From NCBI GenBank assembly GCA_963767475.1, contig CAVYEI010000003.1, positions 1 to 64,000 on the forward strand: 64,000 nt of DNA, read 5' to 3'. The DNA is from WHSW01 sp963767475 (GTDB lineage: Bacteria > Actinomycetota > Thermoleophilia > Solirubrobacterales > 70-9). Positions 53,486-61,894 of this stretch are shown piece after piece. How positions within the stretch are numbered: the first letter of the stretch is position 1; each line of letters begins with the position of its first letter. The notes beneath the pieces were generated by a model. It made no database searches, was not told the DNA's origin, and saw nothing but the letters and a program-made list of their open reading frames with translations. The position numbers were made by a program, and so were the translations under genes.

Positions 53486-54808
53486 TTATTCCACTGGGCG
53501 ATGGGTGCCGCCGCGGGCATAGACCTCTGCCGAGAGCGGGCGCGGGTGGCCGATCGAGCCGAGCTCGGCGGTATCGCGGCGAAACGGCAGGCCGACGGTC
53601 CAGTCGACCAGGGCGCGGACCTTGCGCGCCAGGCCCGGGATCTGGCTCAGGTGGTACGTGCGCGCCATCCACCAGGCGATGAAGCCGCGGAACTTGAGGC
53701 TGCCGATCTTGCCCACCGCCTTGTAGCGGCCGAGGTTGACGAAGGCCTCGTTGCCCTTGTAGCCAAAGCGCCGGGGGCTGGTCGCGACGCCGAGCTCGGC
53801 GGCGATGTTGTGGGCGACCGCGGGGCCCTGCCGCACGGCCATCGCGGCGGTCGGCGGGCAGGCGCGCCCGCCGCCGCCGGGGTGCGGGACGGCGGCGCAA
53901 TCGCCGATCGCCCATACGCCTTCCATGCCGTCGACGCGCATCTGCTCGTCGACTCGGACCCGCCCGTCATCGTCGCGCGGCAGCTCGAACGAGGCGAGGC
54001 TCGGATGCGGCTTGACGCCGGCGGTCCAGACCAGGGTCCGGGTCGGCAGCCGCTCTCCGGTCGAGAGCAGCGCCGAATCGGCGCTCACCTCGTCGAGCCG
54101 GGTGCCGAGGCGGACGTCGATGCCACGTCCGCGGAGCTCGCGCAGCGCGTAGTCGGCGAGATCCGCGGGGACCTCGGGCAGGACGCGGTCCATCGCCTCG
54201 ACCAGGATCCAGCGCATCCCGTGCAGGCGCGCCCGGGGGTAGCGATCCATGGCGTCGGCGGCGAAGTCCTGAAGCTCGGCCAGCGCCTCGAGGCCCGAGT
54301 AGCCACCGCCGACGAAGACGTAGGTGAGCAGCTCCTCGCGCCGCGCCGGGTCCTCGGCGGCGTTCGCCTGCTCGAGCGTCTCGATCACGTGGTTTCGAAG
54401 CCAGATCGCGTCGGCGAGGCTCTTGAAGCCGATCGCGTGCTCGGAGAGACCGGGGATCGGCAGCGAGCGCGAGACCGACCCGACCGCGACCAGGAGCTGG
54501 TCGTAGCGGATCGTCTCCGTCTCGCCCTCGTGGGTGCGCAACTCGACCGTGCGCGCGGCCGGGTCGTGCGCGGAGATCGCGCCGAGGCGCAGGTAGGTCC
54601 GCTTGAGCATGTCGCGCAGCGGCGTGACCACGTGGCGCGGCTCCAGCGTGCCCGCCGCCGCCTCGGGCAGAAACGGCGTGTAGAGCATGAAGTTGACGTC
54701 GTTGACCAAGATCAGCCGAGCCGACTGCTTCGGCAGGATCCGCTCGAGCTCACGGGCGGCCGACGAACCGGCGAATCCCCCTCCGGCGATGACGACGTTC
54801 CAGGCCAT
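53486..54808 (-). CDS. ndh: Type II NADH dehydrogenase (NDH-2)
   Basis: A 440-aa peripheral membrane flavoprotein that passes electrons from NADH to menaquinone without pumping protons. The FAD loop is VVIAGGGFAGSSAARELE, the NADH loop YVFVGGGYSGLEALAELQDFA, and a second FAD block GVWAIGDCAAVPHPGG is followed by PPTAAMAVRQGPAVAHNI. The C-terminal part (FRGFIAWWMARTYHLSQIPGL) is the membrane-anchoring amphipathic region. A perfect palindrome centred 29 nt before the ATG suggests repressor control. Fits the menaquinone genes in the window. Confidence 0.88.
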   Translation of the reverse strand: MAWNVVIAGGGFAGSSAARELERILPKQSARLILVNDVNFMLYTPFLPEAAAGTLEPRHVVTPLRDMLKRTYLRLGAISAHDPAARTVELRTHEGETETIRYDQLLVAVGSVSRSLPIPGLSEHAIGFKSLADAIWLRNHVIETLEQANAAEDPARREELLTYVFVGGGYSGLEALAELQDFAADAMDRYPRARLHGMRWILVEAMDRVLPEVPADLADYALRELRGRGIDVRLGTRLDEVSADSALLSTGERLPTRTLVWTAGVKPHPSLASFELPRDDDGRVRVDEQMRVDGMEGVWAIGDCAAVPHPGGGGRACPPTAAMAVRQGPAVAHNIAAELGVATSPRRFGYKGNEAFVNLGRYKAVGKIGSLKFRGFIAWWMARTYHLSQIPGLARKVRALVDWTVGLPFRRDTAELGSIGHPRPLSAEVYARGGTHRPVE

Positions 54809-54827
54809 GCGTACATTGTCGCACAGC

Positions 54828-54846
54828 TTGTAACAAGTTGTTACAA
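54828..54846. promoter_or_regulatory. 19-bp palindromic operator (TTGTAACAAGTTGTTACAA)
   Basis: The arms TTGTAACAA and TTGTTACAA are perfect reverse complements around one central base. It lies in the 63-bp gap between gatB and the NDH-2 gene, centred 29 nt before the NDH-2 ATG. It is strikingly AT-rich for this genome. This is the signature of a dimeric repressor site. Confidence 0.65.
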
Positions 54847-54871
54847 AGTGTCGGACCGCACTAGGGTTTGA

Positions 54872-56323
54872 TCAGCCCGCGCCTGATTCCTTGAGCTTCT
54901 CGTGGATCAGCCGGGTGACCTCTCCCCCGTCCGCCCGCCCCTGGGTCTCGCGCATGACGAAGCCGACCAGCGGCCCGATCGCCTTCGCGTTGCCGCCACG
55001 GACGCGCTCGGCGGCCTCGGGGTCGGCCTCCAGCGCGCGCTCGACGATCGCCTCGAGCTCGCCCGCCGCCTCGATCCCGCCCAGCCCCTCGCGCTCGGCG
55101 ATCTCGCCCGGATCGCCGCCCTCGGCGACCATCGCCGCCAGCACCTGGCGCCCGGCACCGGTCGAGACCTCCTTCGCCTCGACCATCCCGGCCAGCTTCG
55201 CCAGCGCCTCGGGGCTGACCTTCGAGGCCGCGAGATCGGTGTCGTCGGCGCCGGCCTCGCGCAGGCGGGCGACGAGCTCGCCGGTGACCCAGTTGGCGAT
55301 CGTCGCCGCCTCGACCGGCTCGGCGGCGGCGAGCGTCGCCTCGAAGTAGGCGCCGAGATCGGCGTCGAAGGCGAGCTGCGTCGCGGGCTTCTCGCTCAGC
55401 CCGAGCTCGCTCGCATAGCGCTCGCGGCGCTCCGCCGGCAGCTCCGGCAGCGCGTCGCGCGCTTCGGCGATCATCGCCTCGGTCGGCGCCAGGGGCACCA
55501 GGTCGGGCTCGGGGAAGTAGCGGTAGTCGTGTGAGTACTCCTTCGAGCGCAGCGGCGTCAGCGATCCGGTGCGCGGATCGAAGTGCAGCGTCTCCTGCTC
55601 GACGCGGCCGCCGCCGTCGAGGATCTCGGCCTGGCGCGCGATCTCGGCCTCGACCCCGCGCTCGAGGAAACGGAAGCTGTTCATGTTCTTGAGCTCGGTC
55701 TTCGTCCCCAGCTCCTCGGTGCCCGCCTCGCGCAGCGAGACGTTGGCGTCGCAGCGCAGGCTGCCCTCGTCCATGTTCACGTCCGAGGCGCCGATCTGGC
55801 GGATCGTCGTGCGCAGCAGCTGCAGCCACTCGCGCGCGGTCGCGGCGTCGTGGAGGTCGGGCTCGGTGACGATCTCGACCAGCGGCGTGCCACCGCGATT
55901 GAAGTCGACCAGCGAGCTGCCGGAGTCGTGGATCCGTCCGGAGGCCGAGTCGTGGACGAGCTTGGCCGCGTCCTCCTCCAGGTGCACGCGGTGGATGCGG
56001 ACGTGGCCGAGCCGGCCGCCGGTGCAGAGCGGAAAGTCGAACTGACTGATCTGGTAGGCCTTCGGGTTGTCGGGATAGAAGTAGTTCTTGCGGTGGAAGA
56101 TCGAGCGCGGGGCGATCTCACAGCCGAGCGCCAGTCCGATCTGAAGCGCAAACTGGATCGCCTGCTCGTTGGGCACCGGCAGGCTCCCGGGGTGGGCGAG
56201 GCAGATCGGGCAGGTGTGGGTGTTGGGCTCGTCGCCGAAGGAGAGCTCGCAGCCGCAGAACATCTTCGTCCGCGTGCGCAGCTGCACGTGGATCTCGAGC
56301 CCGATCACCGGCTCCCAGCTCAT
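54872..56323 (-). CDS. gatB: Asp-tRNA(Asn)/Glu-tRNA(Gln) amidotransferase subunit B
   Basis: GatB binds the mischarged tRNA and catalyses the kinase/transfer step in the GatCAB complex. The 483-aa protein has WEPVIGLEIHVQL, the cysteine cluster FCGCELSFGDEPNTHTCPICLAHPGSLP, RKNYFYPDNPKAYQISQFD, DFNRGGTPLVEIVTEPD, RFLERGVEAEI and a C-terminal YqeY-like tail domain (FVMRETQGRADGGEVTRLIHEKL). The ATG overlaps the stop of the small zincin gene (ATGA). Last gene of the operon gatC-gatA-zincin-gatB. Confidence 0.95.
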   Translation of the reverse strand: MSWEPVIGLEIHVQLRTRTKMFCGCELSFGDEPNTHTCPICLAHPGSLPVPNEQAIQFALQIGLALGCEIAPRSIFHRKNYFYPDNPKAYQISQFDFPLCTGGRLGHVRIHRVHLEEDAAKLVHDSASGRIHDSGSSLVDFNRGGTPLVEIVTEPDLHDAATAREWLQLLRTTIRQIGASDVNMDEGSLRCDANVSLREAGTEELGTKTELKNMNSFRFLERGVEAEIARQAEILDGGGRVEQETLHFDPRTGSLTPLRSKEYSHDYRYFPEPDLVPLAPTEAMIAEARDALPELPAERRERYASELGLSEKPATQLAFDADLGAYFEATLAAAEPVEAATIANWVTGELVARLREAGADDTDLAASKVSPEALAKLAGMVEAKEVSTGAGRQVLAAMVAEGGDPGEIAEREGLGGIEAAGELEAIVERALEADPEAAERVRGGNAKAIGPLVGFVMRETQGRADGGEVTRLIHEKLKESGAG

Positions 56324-56598
56324 CCGTACCCCAGCTCGTGGATTTGGTCCTCGCCCATGCCGAGGTGGTGGCCGACCTCGTGCCAGACGGTGCGTCGGAC
56401 CTCGTCGGCGTTCGGGTTCGCGACGCGGAAGATGACGATCCGCTGCAGGCCGCCGGCGGGGTCATAGATCCCCATCAGGTCGTCCGGATGCGACTCCTCG
56501 ACGATCACGGCGACGTTGCCGAGCCGCTCGCGAACCCACTCCGGGAGCTCGTCCAGGGCCTCGATCGCGGCCTCGCGGCATTCCTCGGCCGTGATCAC
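56320..56598 (-). CDS. Small zincin-like metallopeptidase embedded in the gat operon
   Basis: A 92-aa protein of the zincin-like (DUF1025/PF06262) group. The catalytic motif is TVWHEVGHHLGMGEDQIHELG: HEVGH with a third histidine-containing extension. The rest is LPEWVRERLGNVAVIVEESHPDDLMGIYDPAG...IVIFRV, as in the family. Its target is unknown. The GTG overlaps the gatA stop (GTGA) and its stop overlaps the gatB ATG, so it is translated in the middle of the amidotransferase operon. Confidence 0.85.
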   Translation of the reverse strand: MITAEECREAAIEALDELPEWVRERLGNVAVIVEESHPDDLMGIYDPAGGLQRIVIFRVANPNADEVRRTVWHEVGHHLGMGEDQIHELGYG

Positions 56599-58028
56599 GC
56601 CGGCTTCCCCTCGAACCCGATCGCGAGCTCGAGCGCGTGGGCGGCATCGAGCATCCTCGACTCCGCGAACGCGGGCGCGGCGATCTGCAGGCCGACCGGG
56701 AGCTCGACGCCACCCGCCGGCGGTGCGGTCATCCCGGCCGGGATCGAGATCGCGGGGATCCCGGCGAGCGACATCGGCACGGTGAAGTAGTCGGAGAGGT
56801 ACATCGCCAGCGGGTCGGCGGTACGGGCGCCGAGCTCGAAGGCGACCGTGGGCGAGGTCGGGGTGACGATCATGTCGACCGACTCGAACGCGACGGCGAA
56901 GTCCTCGGCGATCTTCGTCCGCACCTTCTGCGCGCGCCCGTAGTAGGCCTCGTAGTAGCCCGACGAAAGCGCGTAGGTGCCGAGCATGATCCGGCGCTTG
57001 ACCTCGTCGCCGAAGCCGCGCGCTCGGGTGCGCTCATACATCCCGTCGAGGCCGCCGTCGGTTACCCGGAGTCCGTAGCGGACTCCGTCGTAGCGCTGCA
57101 GGTTCGAGGACGCCTCGGCGGGCGCGATCACGTAGTAGGCCGAGATCCCGTGCTCGGCGTTCGGCAGCGTGATCTCCTCGATCGTCGCGCCCAGCCCCTC
57201 GATCACGCCAAGCGAGCGCTCGAAGGCCTCGGCGACCCCCGGCTCGACGCCCTCGGCGTGATGGGAGAAGTCGCGGGCAACGCCGAAGCGAAGTCCGGCG
57301 AGGTCGGTTCGCGACGGCAGCTCGACCCCGCCCTCGATCCCGACCGAGGTCGAATCATGGGGGTCGCGACCCTCCATCGCCCGCAGCAGCAGGGCGGCGT
57401 CGGAGACCGTGCGCGTCAGCGGGCCGCATTGATCGAGCGAGGAGGCGAAGGCGACCATGCCGTAGCGCGAGATCGCCCCGTAGGTCGGCTTCAGGCCGAC
57501 GATCCCGCAGAGCGCCGCCGGCTGGCGGATCGAGCCCCCGGTGTCGGTGCCGATCGCCCACGGCGCCAGCCGGCCGGCAACCGCGGCCGCCGAGCCGCCG
57601 GAGGAACCGCCGGGCACGCGGCCGCGATCCCACGGGTTCTGCACCGGCCCGTAGCCCGAGTTCTCGTTCGACGAGCCCATCGCGAACTCGTCCATGTTGG
57701 TCTTGCCGAGCAGCCGGGCGCCGGCGTCGCCGAGCTTGCGCACGGCGGTCGCCGTGTAGGGAGGCCGGTAGCCCTCGAGGATGCGTGAGCCGGCCGTGGT
57801 CTCGATCCCCTCGGTGCAGAACAGGTCCTTGACCGCGATCGGTGCCCCGCGCAGCGGCTCGCCGCCGGCGCCGCCGGCACCGGGTGCCGCAGTCCAGAGA
57901 TAGGCGTTGAGCTCGTCGCCCTCGGCGGCCTGCGCGTAGGCGTCGAAGTACTCGTCGGAGGAGAGCTCGCCCGCGTCGATGCGGGCGATCGCCTCGCCGG
58001 CGCTGAGCTCCAGCAGCTCGGAGCTCAC
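56595..58028 (-). CDS. gatA: Asp-tRNA(Asn)/Glu-tRNA(Gln) amidotransferase subunit A
   Basis: This glutaminase subunit releases ammonia for transamidation. The 477-aa protein is an amidase-signature enzyme with the catalytic lysine in GAPIAVKDLFC (about Lys67), the Ser-cisSer-Lys motif region VPGGSSGGSAAAVAG...IGTDTGGSIRQPAALCGIVGLKPTYG, and the GatA tail VELPVGLQIAAPAFAE. The GTG at 58028 overlaps the gatC stop (GTGA). The gat operon implies that Asn and/or Gln tRNAs are made indirectly in this organism. Confidence 0.95.
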   Translation of the reverse strand: MSSELLELSAGEAIARIDAGELSSDEYFDAYAQAAEGDELNAYLWTAAPGAGGAGGEPLRGAPIAVKDLFCTEGIETTAGSRILEGYRPPYTATAVRKLGDAGARLLGKTNMDEFAMGSSNENSGYGPVQNPWDRGRVPGGSSGGSAAAVAGRLAPWAIGTDTGGSIRQPAALCGIVGLKPTYGAISRYGMVAFASSLDQCGPLTRTVSDAALLLRAMEGRDPHDSTSVGIEGGVELPSRTDLAGLRFGVARDFSHHAEGVEPGVAEAFERSLGVIEGLGATIEEITLPNAEHGISAYYVIAPAEASSNLQRYDGVRYGLRVTDGGLDGMYERTRARGFGDEVKRRIMLGTYALSSGYYEAYYGRAQKVRTKIAEDFAVAFESVDMIVTPTSPTVAFELGARTADPLAMYLSDYFTVPMSLAGIPAISIPAGMTAPPAGGVELPVGLQIAAPAFAESRMLDAAHALELAIGFEGKPA

Positions 58029-58312
58029 TGAGCTTGAGGCGAGGGGACGCGGAAGGCGCCGTCGGCGGGGTCGGGTGCGTTCTCGAGCGCGCGTTCGCGC
58101 GGCAGGCTGGGCTCGGGCTCGTCGGCGCGGAGGACGTTTTCGAGCGCGACCACGTGCGTGGTCGGCTCGACCTCGTCGAGGTCGAGGGCGGTGATCCGGT
58201 CGACGTGCTCGAGGATCCCCGAGAGCTCCGACGCCATCCGCTCGAGCTCGGCTTCGCTGAGCTCGAGCCGCGCCAGGCGCGCGACGTGGACTACCTGCTC
58301 GCGATCGATCAC
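58025..58312 (-). CDS. gatC: Asp-tRNA(Asn)/Glu-tRNA(Gln) amidotransferase subunit C
   Basis: This small subunit stabilises GatA and GatB. The 95-aa protein starts MIDREQVVHVARLARLELSEAELERMASELSGILEHVDRITALD, the family signature, and ends with the GatC belt. The GTG at 58312 is chosen over ATG 58321: the family N-terminus starts there, and TAACAT lies exactly 7 nt upstream. The ATG itself overlaps that hexamer. First gene of gatC-gatA-zincin-gatB. Confidence 0.92.
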   Translation of the reverse strand: MIDREQVVHVARLARLELSEAELERMASELSGILEHVDRITALDLDEVEPTTHVVALENVLRADEPEPSLPRERALENAPDPADGAFRVPSPQAQ

Positions 58313-58319
58313 GGTCCGC

Positions 58320-58325
58320 ATGTTA
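58320..58325 (-). promoter_or_regulatory. gat operon -10 element (TAACAT, 7 nt before GTG)
   Basis: TAACAT decides the gatC start. It overlaps, on the other strand, a TAGGTT hexamer (58324-58329) that sits 10 nt before the divergent oxidoreductase ATG, so both directions share one 27-bp gap. Confidence 0.5.
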
Positions 58326-58339
58326 GGTTGCCGCCGTCG

Positions 58340-60286
58340 ATGACGGGGGCAACGGCCAATGGTCTCGGTGCTGCCGAGAGGCGCACGCTGCAGGCCTATG
58401 CGGAGGCGATGGCGCCGGCGGTGGGGGCGCTGCCCGCCGCCGCGGGACCGAGGCCGGCGGCAGACACCGTCGACGCGGTCGGCGAGCTCGAACCGCTGCT
58501 CGCGGTGCTGCCGCGACGCTCGCTGCTCGCCCTGCGCCTCGGTCTGCGCGCGTTCGAGTGGATGAGCTTCCCGCGGCGGTTCTCGCGCATGGGGGTCGAG
58601 GCCAGGCGCGCGTTCCTCGCCGATGCCGAGCGGTCGCGCTCGGCAACCAAGCGTGACCTCACCCTGCTGCTGAAGCTGTTCGCCGGCCTCGGCTATGCGA
58701 ACGACGCCCGGGTCCGCGAGGCGGTCGGCTACGAGGCCCGCTGCGCCGTCGCCGGTGCGAAGGCGGCCGAGGCCCCGGCCGAAGCGGCTCCCCTGGGTGA
58801 TCTGGAACCGGACGGCGATCAGGAGAGCTGTGACTTCGTCGTCGTCGGCTCGGGCGCCGGCGGCGCCGTCGCCGCGACCGTGCTCGCCGAGGCGGGACAC
58901 GAGGTGCTCGTGCTCGAGGTCGGCCCCTACGTCGATCGCAACGGCTATCCACAGGAGCCGCTCGCCGCGATGACCAGCCTCTACCGCAGTGGCGGCTCCA
59001 CCGTCGCCGAGGGCCGCCCGGCGGTGCCGACGCCGGTCGGGCGCGCCGTCGGCGGGACCACGGTGATCAACTCCGGCACCTGCTTTCGCACCCCGCAGCC
59101 GGTGCTCGACCGCTGGGCGAGCGAGCACGGCATCGGCTGGGCCGCTGAGCTCGACGCCGAGTACGAGGCCGCGGAGGAGATGCTGCACGTGGCGGCGGTC
59201 GATCCCGAGACGATGGGCCGAAACGGCCAGCTCGTCCGCGACGGCGCCGAGGCACTAGGGCTTAGCCACGCGCCGCTGAGCCGCAACGCCGGACGCTGCA
59301 ACCAGTGCAGCTCCTGCCCGAACGGCTGCCGTCTGGACGCCAAGCGGGCGATGCACGTCTCCTACCTGCCGCGCGCGGTCGCCGCCGGCGCCCGCGTGCG
59401 CGCCGGGGTCGAGGCCCGCCGGGTGGTGTTCAAGGGCGATCGTGCGGTCGGCGTCGAATGCCGAGCCGGAGTCGCCGTCGCCGCCGATCGCGGGCGCCCG
59501 TTCACCGTCCACGCTCGCCGCGGGGTCGTGCTCGCCGGCGGTGCCTTCGGCACCCCCGAGCTGCTCCTGCGCTCGAGCTTCGTCTCCTCCAGCGGCCAGC
59601 TGGGGCGAAACCTGCGCGTCCATCCGGCGACCTGGGTCGGAGGGCGCTTCGACGAGCAGGTCCGTGGCTGGGAGGGGGTGATGCAGAGCTACGCCGTCGA
59701 CGAATGGGACGACCGGGGCATCCTGCTCGAGGCCACCTTCACCCCGCTCGCCTTCGGCGGCCAATGGCTGCCCGGCGCGGGGGCCGAGCATCAGCGGCGG
59801 ATGCTTGGCTACGGCGAGGTCGCCTCGACCGGGATCCATATCTCGGACAGCTCCTCCGGGCGCGTGGGGCTGGCCCGCGACGGCTCCTTGCGGATCGTCT
59901 ACCAGCTCAACCGCGACGACGCCGAGCGCCTCGTCTTCGGCATCGCCCGCGCTGCCGAGATCCTCTACGCGGCGGGCGCCCGCGAGGTCTACCCGCAGAT
60001 CTCGGGCATCGTCACCCTGCCACGCGGGCGGATCGCCGACCTCGAGGCCTCCCGTCCGCCTGCCCGGGCCCTGCGGCTGGAGGCGTTTCACCCGATGGGC
60101 ACCGCCCGCATGGACGCCGATCCCGTTCGCGGGGTCGCCGGGACCGACGGCGCCGTGCACGGCGCCGAGGCGCTCTACATCGCCGACGCCAGCCTGCTGC
60201 CGAGCTCGATCGGGGTCAACCCGATGATGACGATCGTCGCCATGGCCTCGCGGGTCGCACGCGAGATCGCCGCGCGAACGGACTGA
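58340..60286 (+). CDS. GMC-family FAD oxidoreductase
   Basis: A 648-aa flavoprotein. An N-terminal helical region of about 150 residues (gluconate-dehydrogenase-subunit-3-like length) precedes the FAD loop CDFVVVGSGAGGAVAATVLAEAGHEVLVLEVG. Then come VGRAVGGTTVINSG, CNQCSSCPNGCRLDAKRAMHVSYLPRA (a Cys cluster typical of the cholesterol-oxidase/long-chain alcohol oxidase branch), ARRGVVLAGGAFGTPELLLRS and the C-terminal FHPMGTARM...YIADASLLPSSIGVNPMMTIVAMASRVA with the catalytic His/Asn. The substrate is probably a long-chain alcohol or sterol-like compound. Divergent from gatC. Confidence 0.85.
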   Translation: MTGATANGLGAAERRTLQAYAEAMAPAVGALPAAAGPRPAADTVDAVGELEPLLAVLPRRSLLALRLGLRAFEWMSFPRRFSRMGVEARRAFLADAERSRSATKRDLTLLLKLFAGLGYANDARVREAVGYEARCAVAGAKAAEAPAEAAPLGDLEPDGDQESCDFVVVGSGAGGAVAATVLAEAGHEVLVLEVGPYVDRNGYPQEPLAAMTSLYRSGGSTVAEGRPAVPTPVGRAVGGTTVINSGTCFRTPQPVLDRWASEHGIGWAAELDAEYEAAEEMLHVAAVDPETMGRNGQLVRDGAEALGLSHAPLSRNAGRCNQCSSCPNGCRLDAKRAMHVSYLPRAVAAGARVRAGVEARRVVFKGDRAVGVECRAGVAVAADRGRPFTVHARRGVVLAGGAFGTPELLLRSSFVSSSGQLGRNLRVHPATWVGGRFDEQVRGWEGVMQSYAVDEWDDRGILLEATFTPLAFGGQWLPGAGAEHQRRMLGYGEVASTGIHISDSSSGRVGLARDGSLRIVYQLNRDDAERLVFGIARAAEILYAAGAREVYPQISGIVTLPRGRIADLEASRPPARALRLEAFHPMGTARMDADPVRGVAGTDGAVHGAEALYIADASLLPSSIGVNPMMTIVAMASRVAREIAARTD

Positions 60287-60302
60287 GGCGGCAACGAAAC
60301 GC

Positions 60303-60328
60303 CGGCGGCCGCCCGAGGGCGGCCGCCG
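60303..60328. terminator. Strong terminator-like hairpin
   Basis: CGGCGGCCGCC (60303-60313) and GGCGGCCGCCG (60318-60328) make an 11-bp perfect stem with a CGAG loop. It lies 16 nt after the GMC oxidoreductase stop and 40 nt from the convergent membrane-protein stop. No T-run follows, as is usual in very GC-rich actinobacteria. Confidence 0.6.
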
Positions 60329-60367
60329 TGTTCACCTCTCCTCCCGAGCGTGAGCCCGGTTACGTTG

Positions 60368-60934
60368 CTACGCCGACGGCGGCGCTGCGGGCGGCGGATC
60401 CGAGGGCGGCGGGGGTGGTGGCGCCGGCGGGGGCGCTTGCCCACCGTCTCCCTGCAGCCGGTCCGCCTGGTCGCCGAAGGAGGTGCCCTCCTCCTGCATC
60501 CCGACCCAGCCGCCGTAGGCGATCCCCGCGGTCGCGATCAGGCCGAGGAAGAGCCCGAACTTGCGGCTCGACTCCGAGGGTGTGTCGAGCAGCCGGTAGG
60601 CGACCAGCACCAACGAGAGGATGCCGAGCCCCGCGACGATCGCGCTAGCCGCGACCGGCAGCGCCACGTCGCGCGCCATTGCCGCGGCGATGCCGAAGGC
60701 GACCGAGACGACGACGGTCACGAACAGGACGATGTCGATGAAGCCGAACGATTCCCAAGCGTTGAAGTTGACGCTCGTGTCGATATCGGGAACCGTGACC
60801 CCGAGCTGGTCGGCGACATCACTCGCCGGACCGCCGAGGTCGTAGCCGAACCACGGCAGGAACATGATGATGAAGAGAGCCGCGCCGGAGACGGCGGCGA
60901 TCATCTCTCCTTTTCCAAGCCTTGCTGCGTCCAT
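60368..60934 (-). CDS. Four-helix membrane protein with proline-rich tail
   Basis: No function recognised. The 188-aa protein has four hydrophobic helices (MIAAVSGAALFIIMFLPWFGY, FIDIVLFVTVVVSVAFGIAAAMA, LPVAASAIVAGLGILSLVLVAYRLL, FGLFLGLIATAGIAYGGWVG). The loop after helix 1 is acidic and probably extracellular. The C-terminal tail (QAPPPAPPPPPPSDPPPAAPPSA) is disordered. The ATG has an AGGAGAGAT ribosome binding site. It follows folD by 56 bp and may be cotranscribed. Confidence 0.65.
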   Translation of the reverse strand: MDAARLGKGEMIAAVSGAALFIIMFLPWFGYDLGGPASDVADQLGVTVPDIDTSVNFNAWESFGFIDIVLFVTVVVSVAFGIAAAMARDVALPVAASAIVAGLGILSLVLVAYRLLDTPSESSRKFGLFLGLIATAGIAYGGWVGMQEEGTSFGDQADRLQGDGGQAPPPAPPPPPPSDPPPAAPPSA

Positions 60935-60990
60935 ATCTCTCCTAGTGCCGATGGGGGATGGAGTGGATTGTCGGGCCGCAGCCTACATCG

Positions 60991-61842
60991 CTACTGCGGA
61001 CGCTTGGAGGCCGCGGCAACGGTGTTTGCGAGCAACATCGCGATCGTCATCGGCCCGACCCCGCCCGGCACCGGCGTGATCGCCCCGGCGATCTCGCGCA
61101 CGGGATCGAAATCGACGTCGCCGACGAGCCCGTCGTCGGTGCGATTGGTGCCGACATCGATCACGGTCGCGCCGGGCTTCACCATCTCGGCGGTGACCAG
61201 ACGCGGCGAGCCGACCGCGGCGACGAGGATGTCGGCGCGCGAGCAGACGGCGGCGAGGTCGCGGGTGCGTGAGTGACAGACGGTCACCGTCGCGTTCTCC
61301 CCCAGCAACAACGCCGAGAGCGGTCTGCCGACGAGAATCGAGCGCCCGAGGATCACTGCCTCCGCGCCCTCGATCTCGGTGCCCGCGTGACGCAAGAGCT
61401 CGATCACGCCCTGCGGCGTACAGGGCACGAGCCCGGGACGGCCCTGGGCGAGCAGCCCCGCGTTGACCGCGGTCAGACCGTCGACGTCCTTGGCGGGGCT
61501 GATCGCCGAGATCACCGCGTCCTGGTCGACCTGCTCGGGCATCGGCAGCTGGACGAGGATCCCATCCACGGTGTCCTCGTCGTTGAGCTCGCCGACGATG
61601 TCGAGCACCTCCTCGGTCGGCGTCCCCTCGCCGAGCTGCTGGTGAAAGGAGCGCATGCCGACCTCCTCGGTCTGGCGGCGCTTGCTGGCGATATAGACCT
61701 GCGAGGCCGGGTCCTCGCCGACGAGCACGGTGGCGAGGCCGGGAACGTCGCCGTCGCGCTCGGCCGCGAACCGGCGAACATCCTCGGCCACCCGCTCCTT
61801 GACCTCCGCCGCAACCGCCTTTCCGTCGATCAGCTCAGCCAT
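60991..61842 (-). CDS. folD: Methylenetetrahydrofolate dehydrogenase/cyclohydrolase
   Basis: This bifunctional cytoplasmic enzyme interconverts methylene-, methenyl- and formyl-tetrahydrofolate with NADP. The product is 283 aa. It shows DPASQVYIASKRRQTEEVGM (the catalytic YxxxK), DGILVQLPMPEQVD, PAKDVDGLTAVNAG, the nucleotide block AVILGRSILVGRPLSALLL and the end signature ITPVPGGVGPMTIAMLLANT. It supplies one-carbon units derived from serine, linking to serA. The start ATG lies 52 bp after the helicase gene. Confidence 0.95.
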   Translation of the reverse strand: MAELIDGKAVAAEVKERVAEDVRRFAAERDGDVPGLATVLVGEDPASQVYIASKRRQTEEVGMRSFHQQLGEGTPTEEVLDIVGELNDEDTVDGILVQLPMPEQVDQDAVISAISPAKDVDGLTAVNAGLLAQGRPGLVPCTPQGVIELLRHAGTEIEGAEAVILGRSILVGRPLSALLLGENATVTVCHSRTRDLAAVCSRADILVAAVGSPRLVTAEMVKPGATVIDVGTNRTDDGLVGDVDFDPVREIAGAITPVPGGVGPMTIAMLLANTVAAASKRPQ

Positions 61843-61894
61843 CAGACAGGCGCCTCAACAGCGGCGCGGCTCGGCTTCGCTTCGCGCCGCCTCA

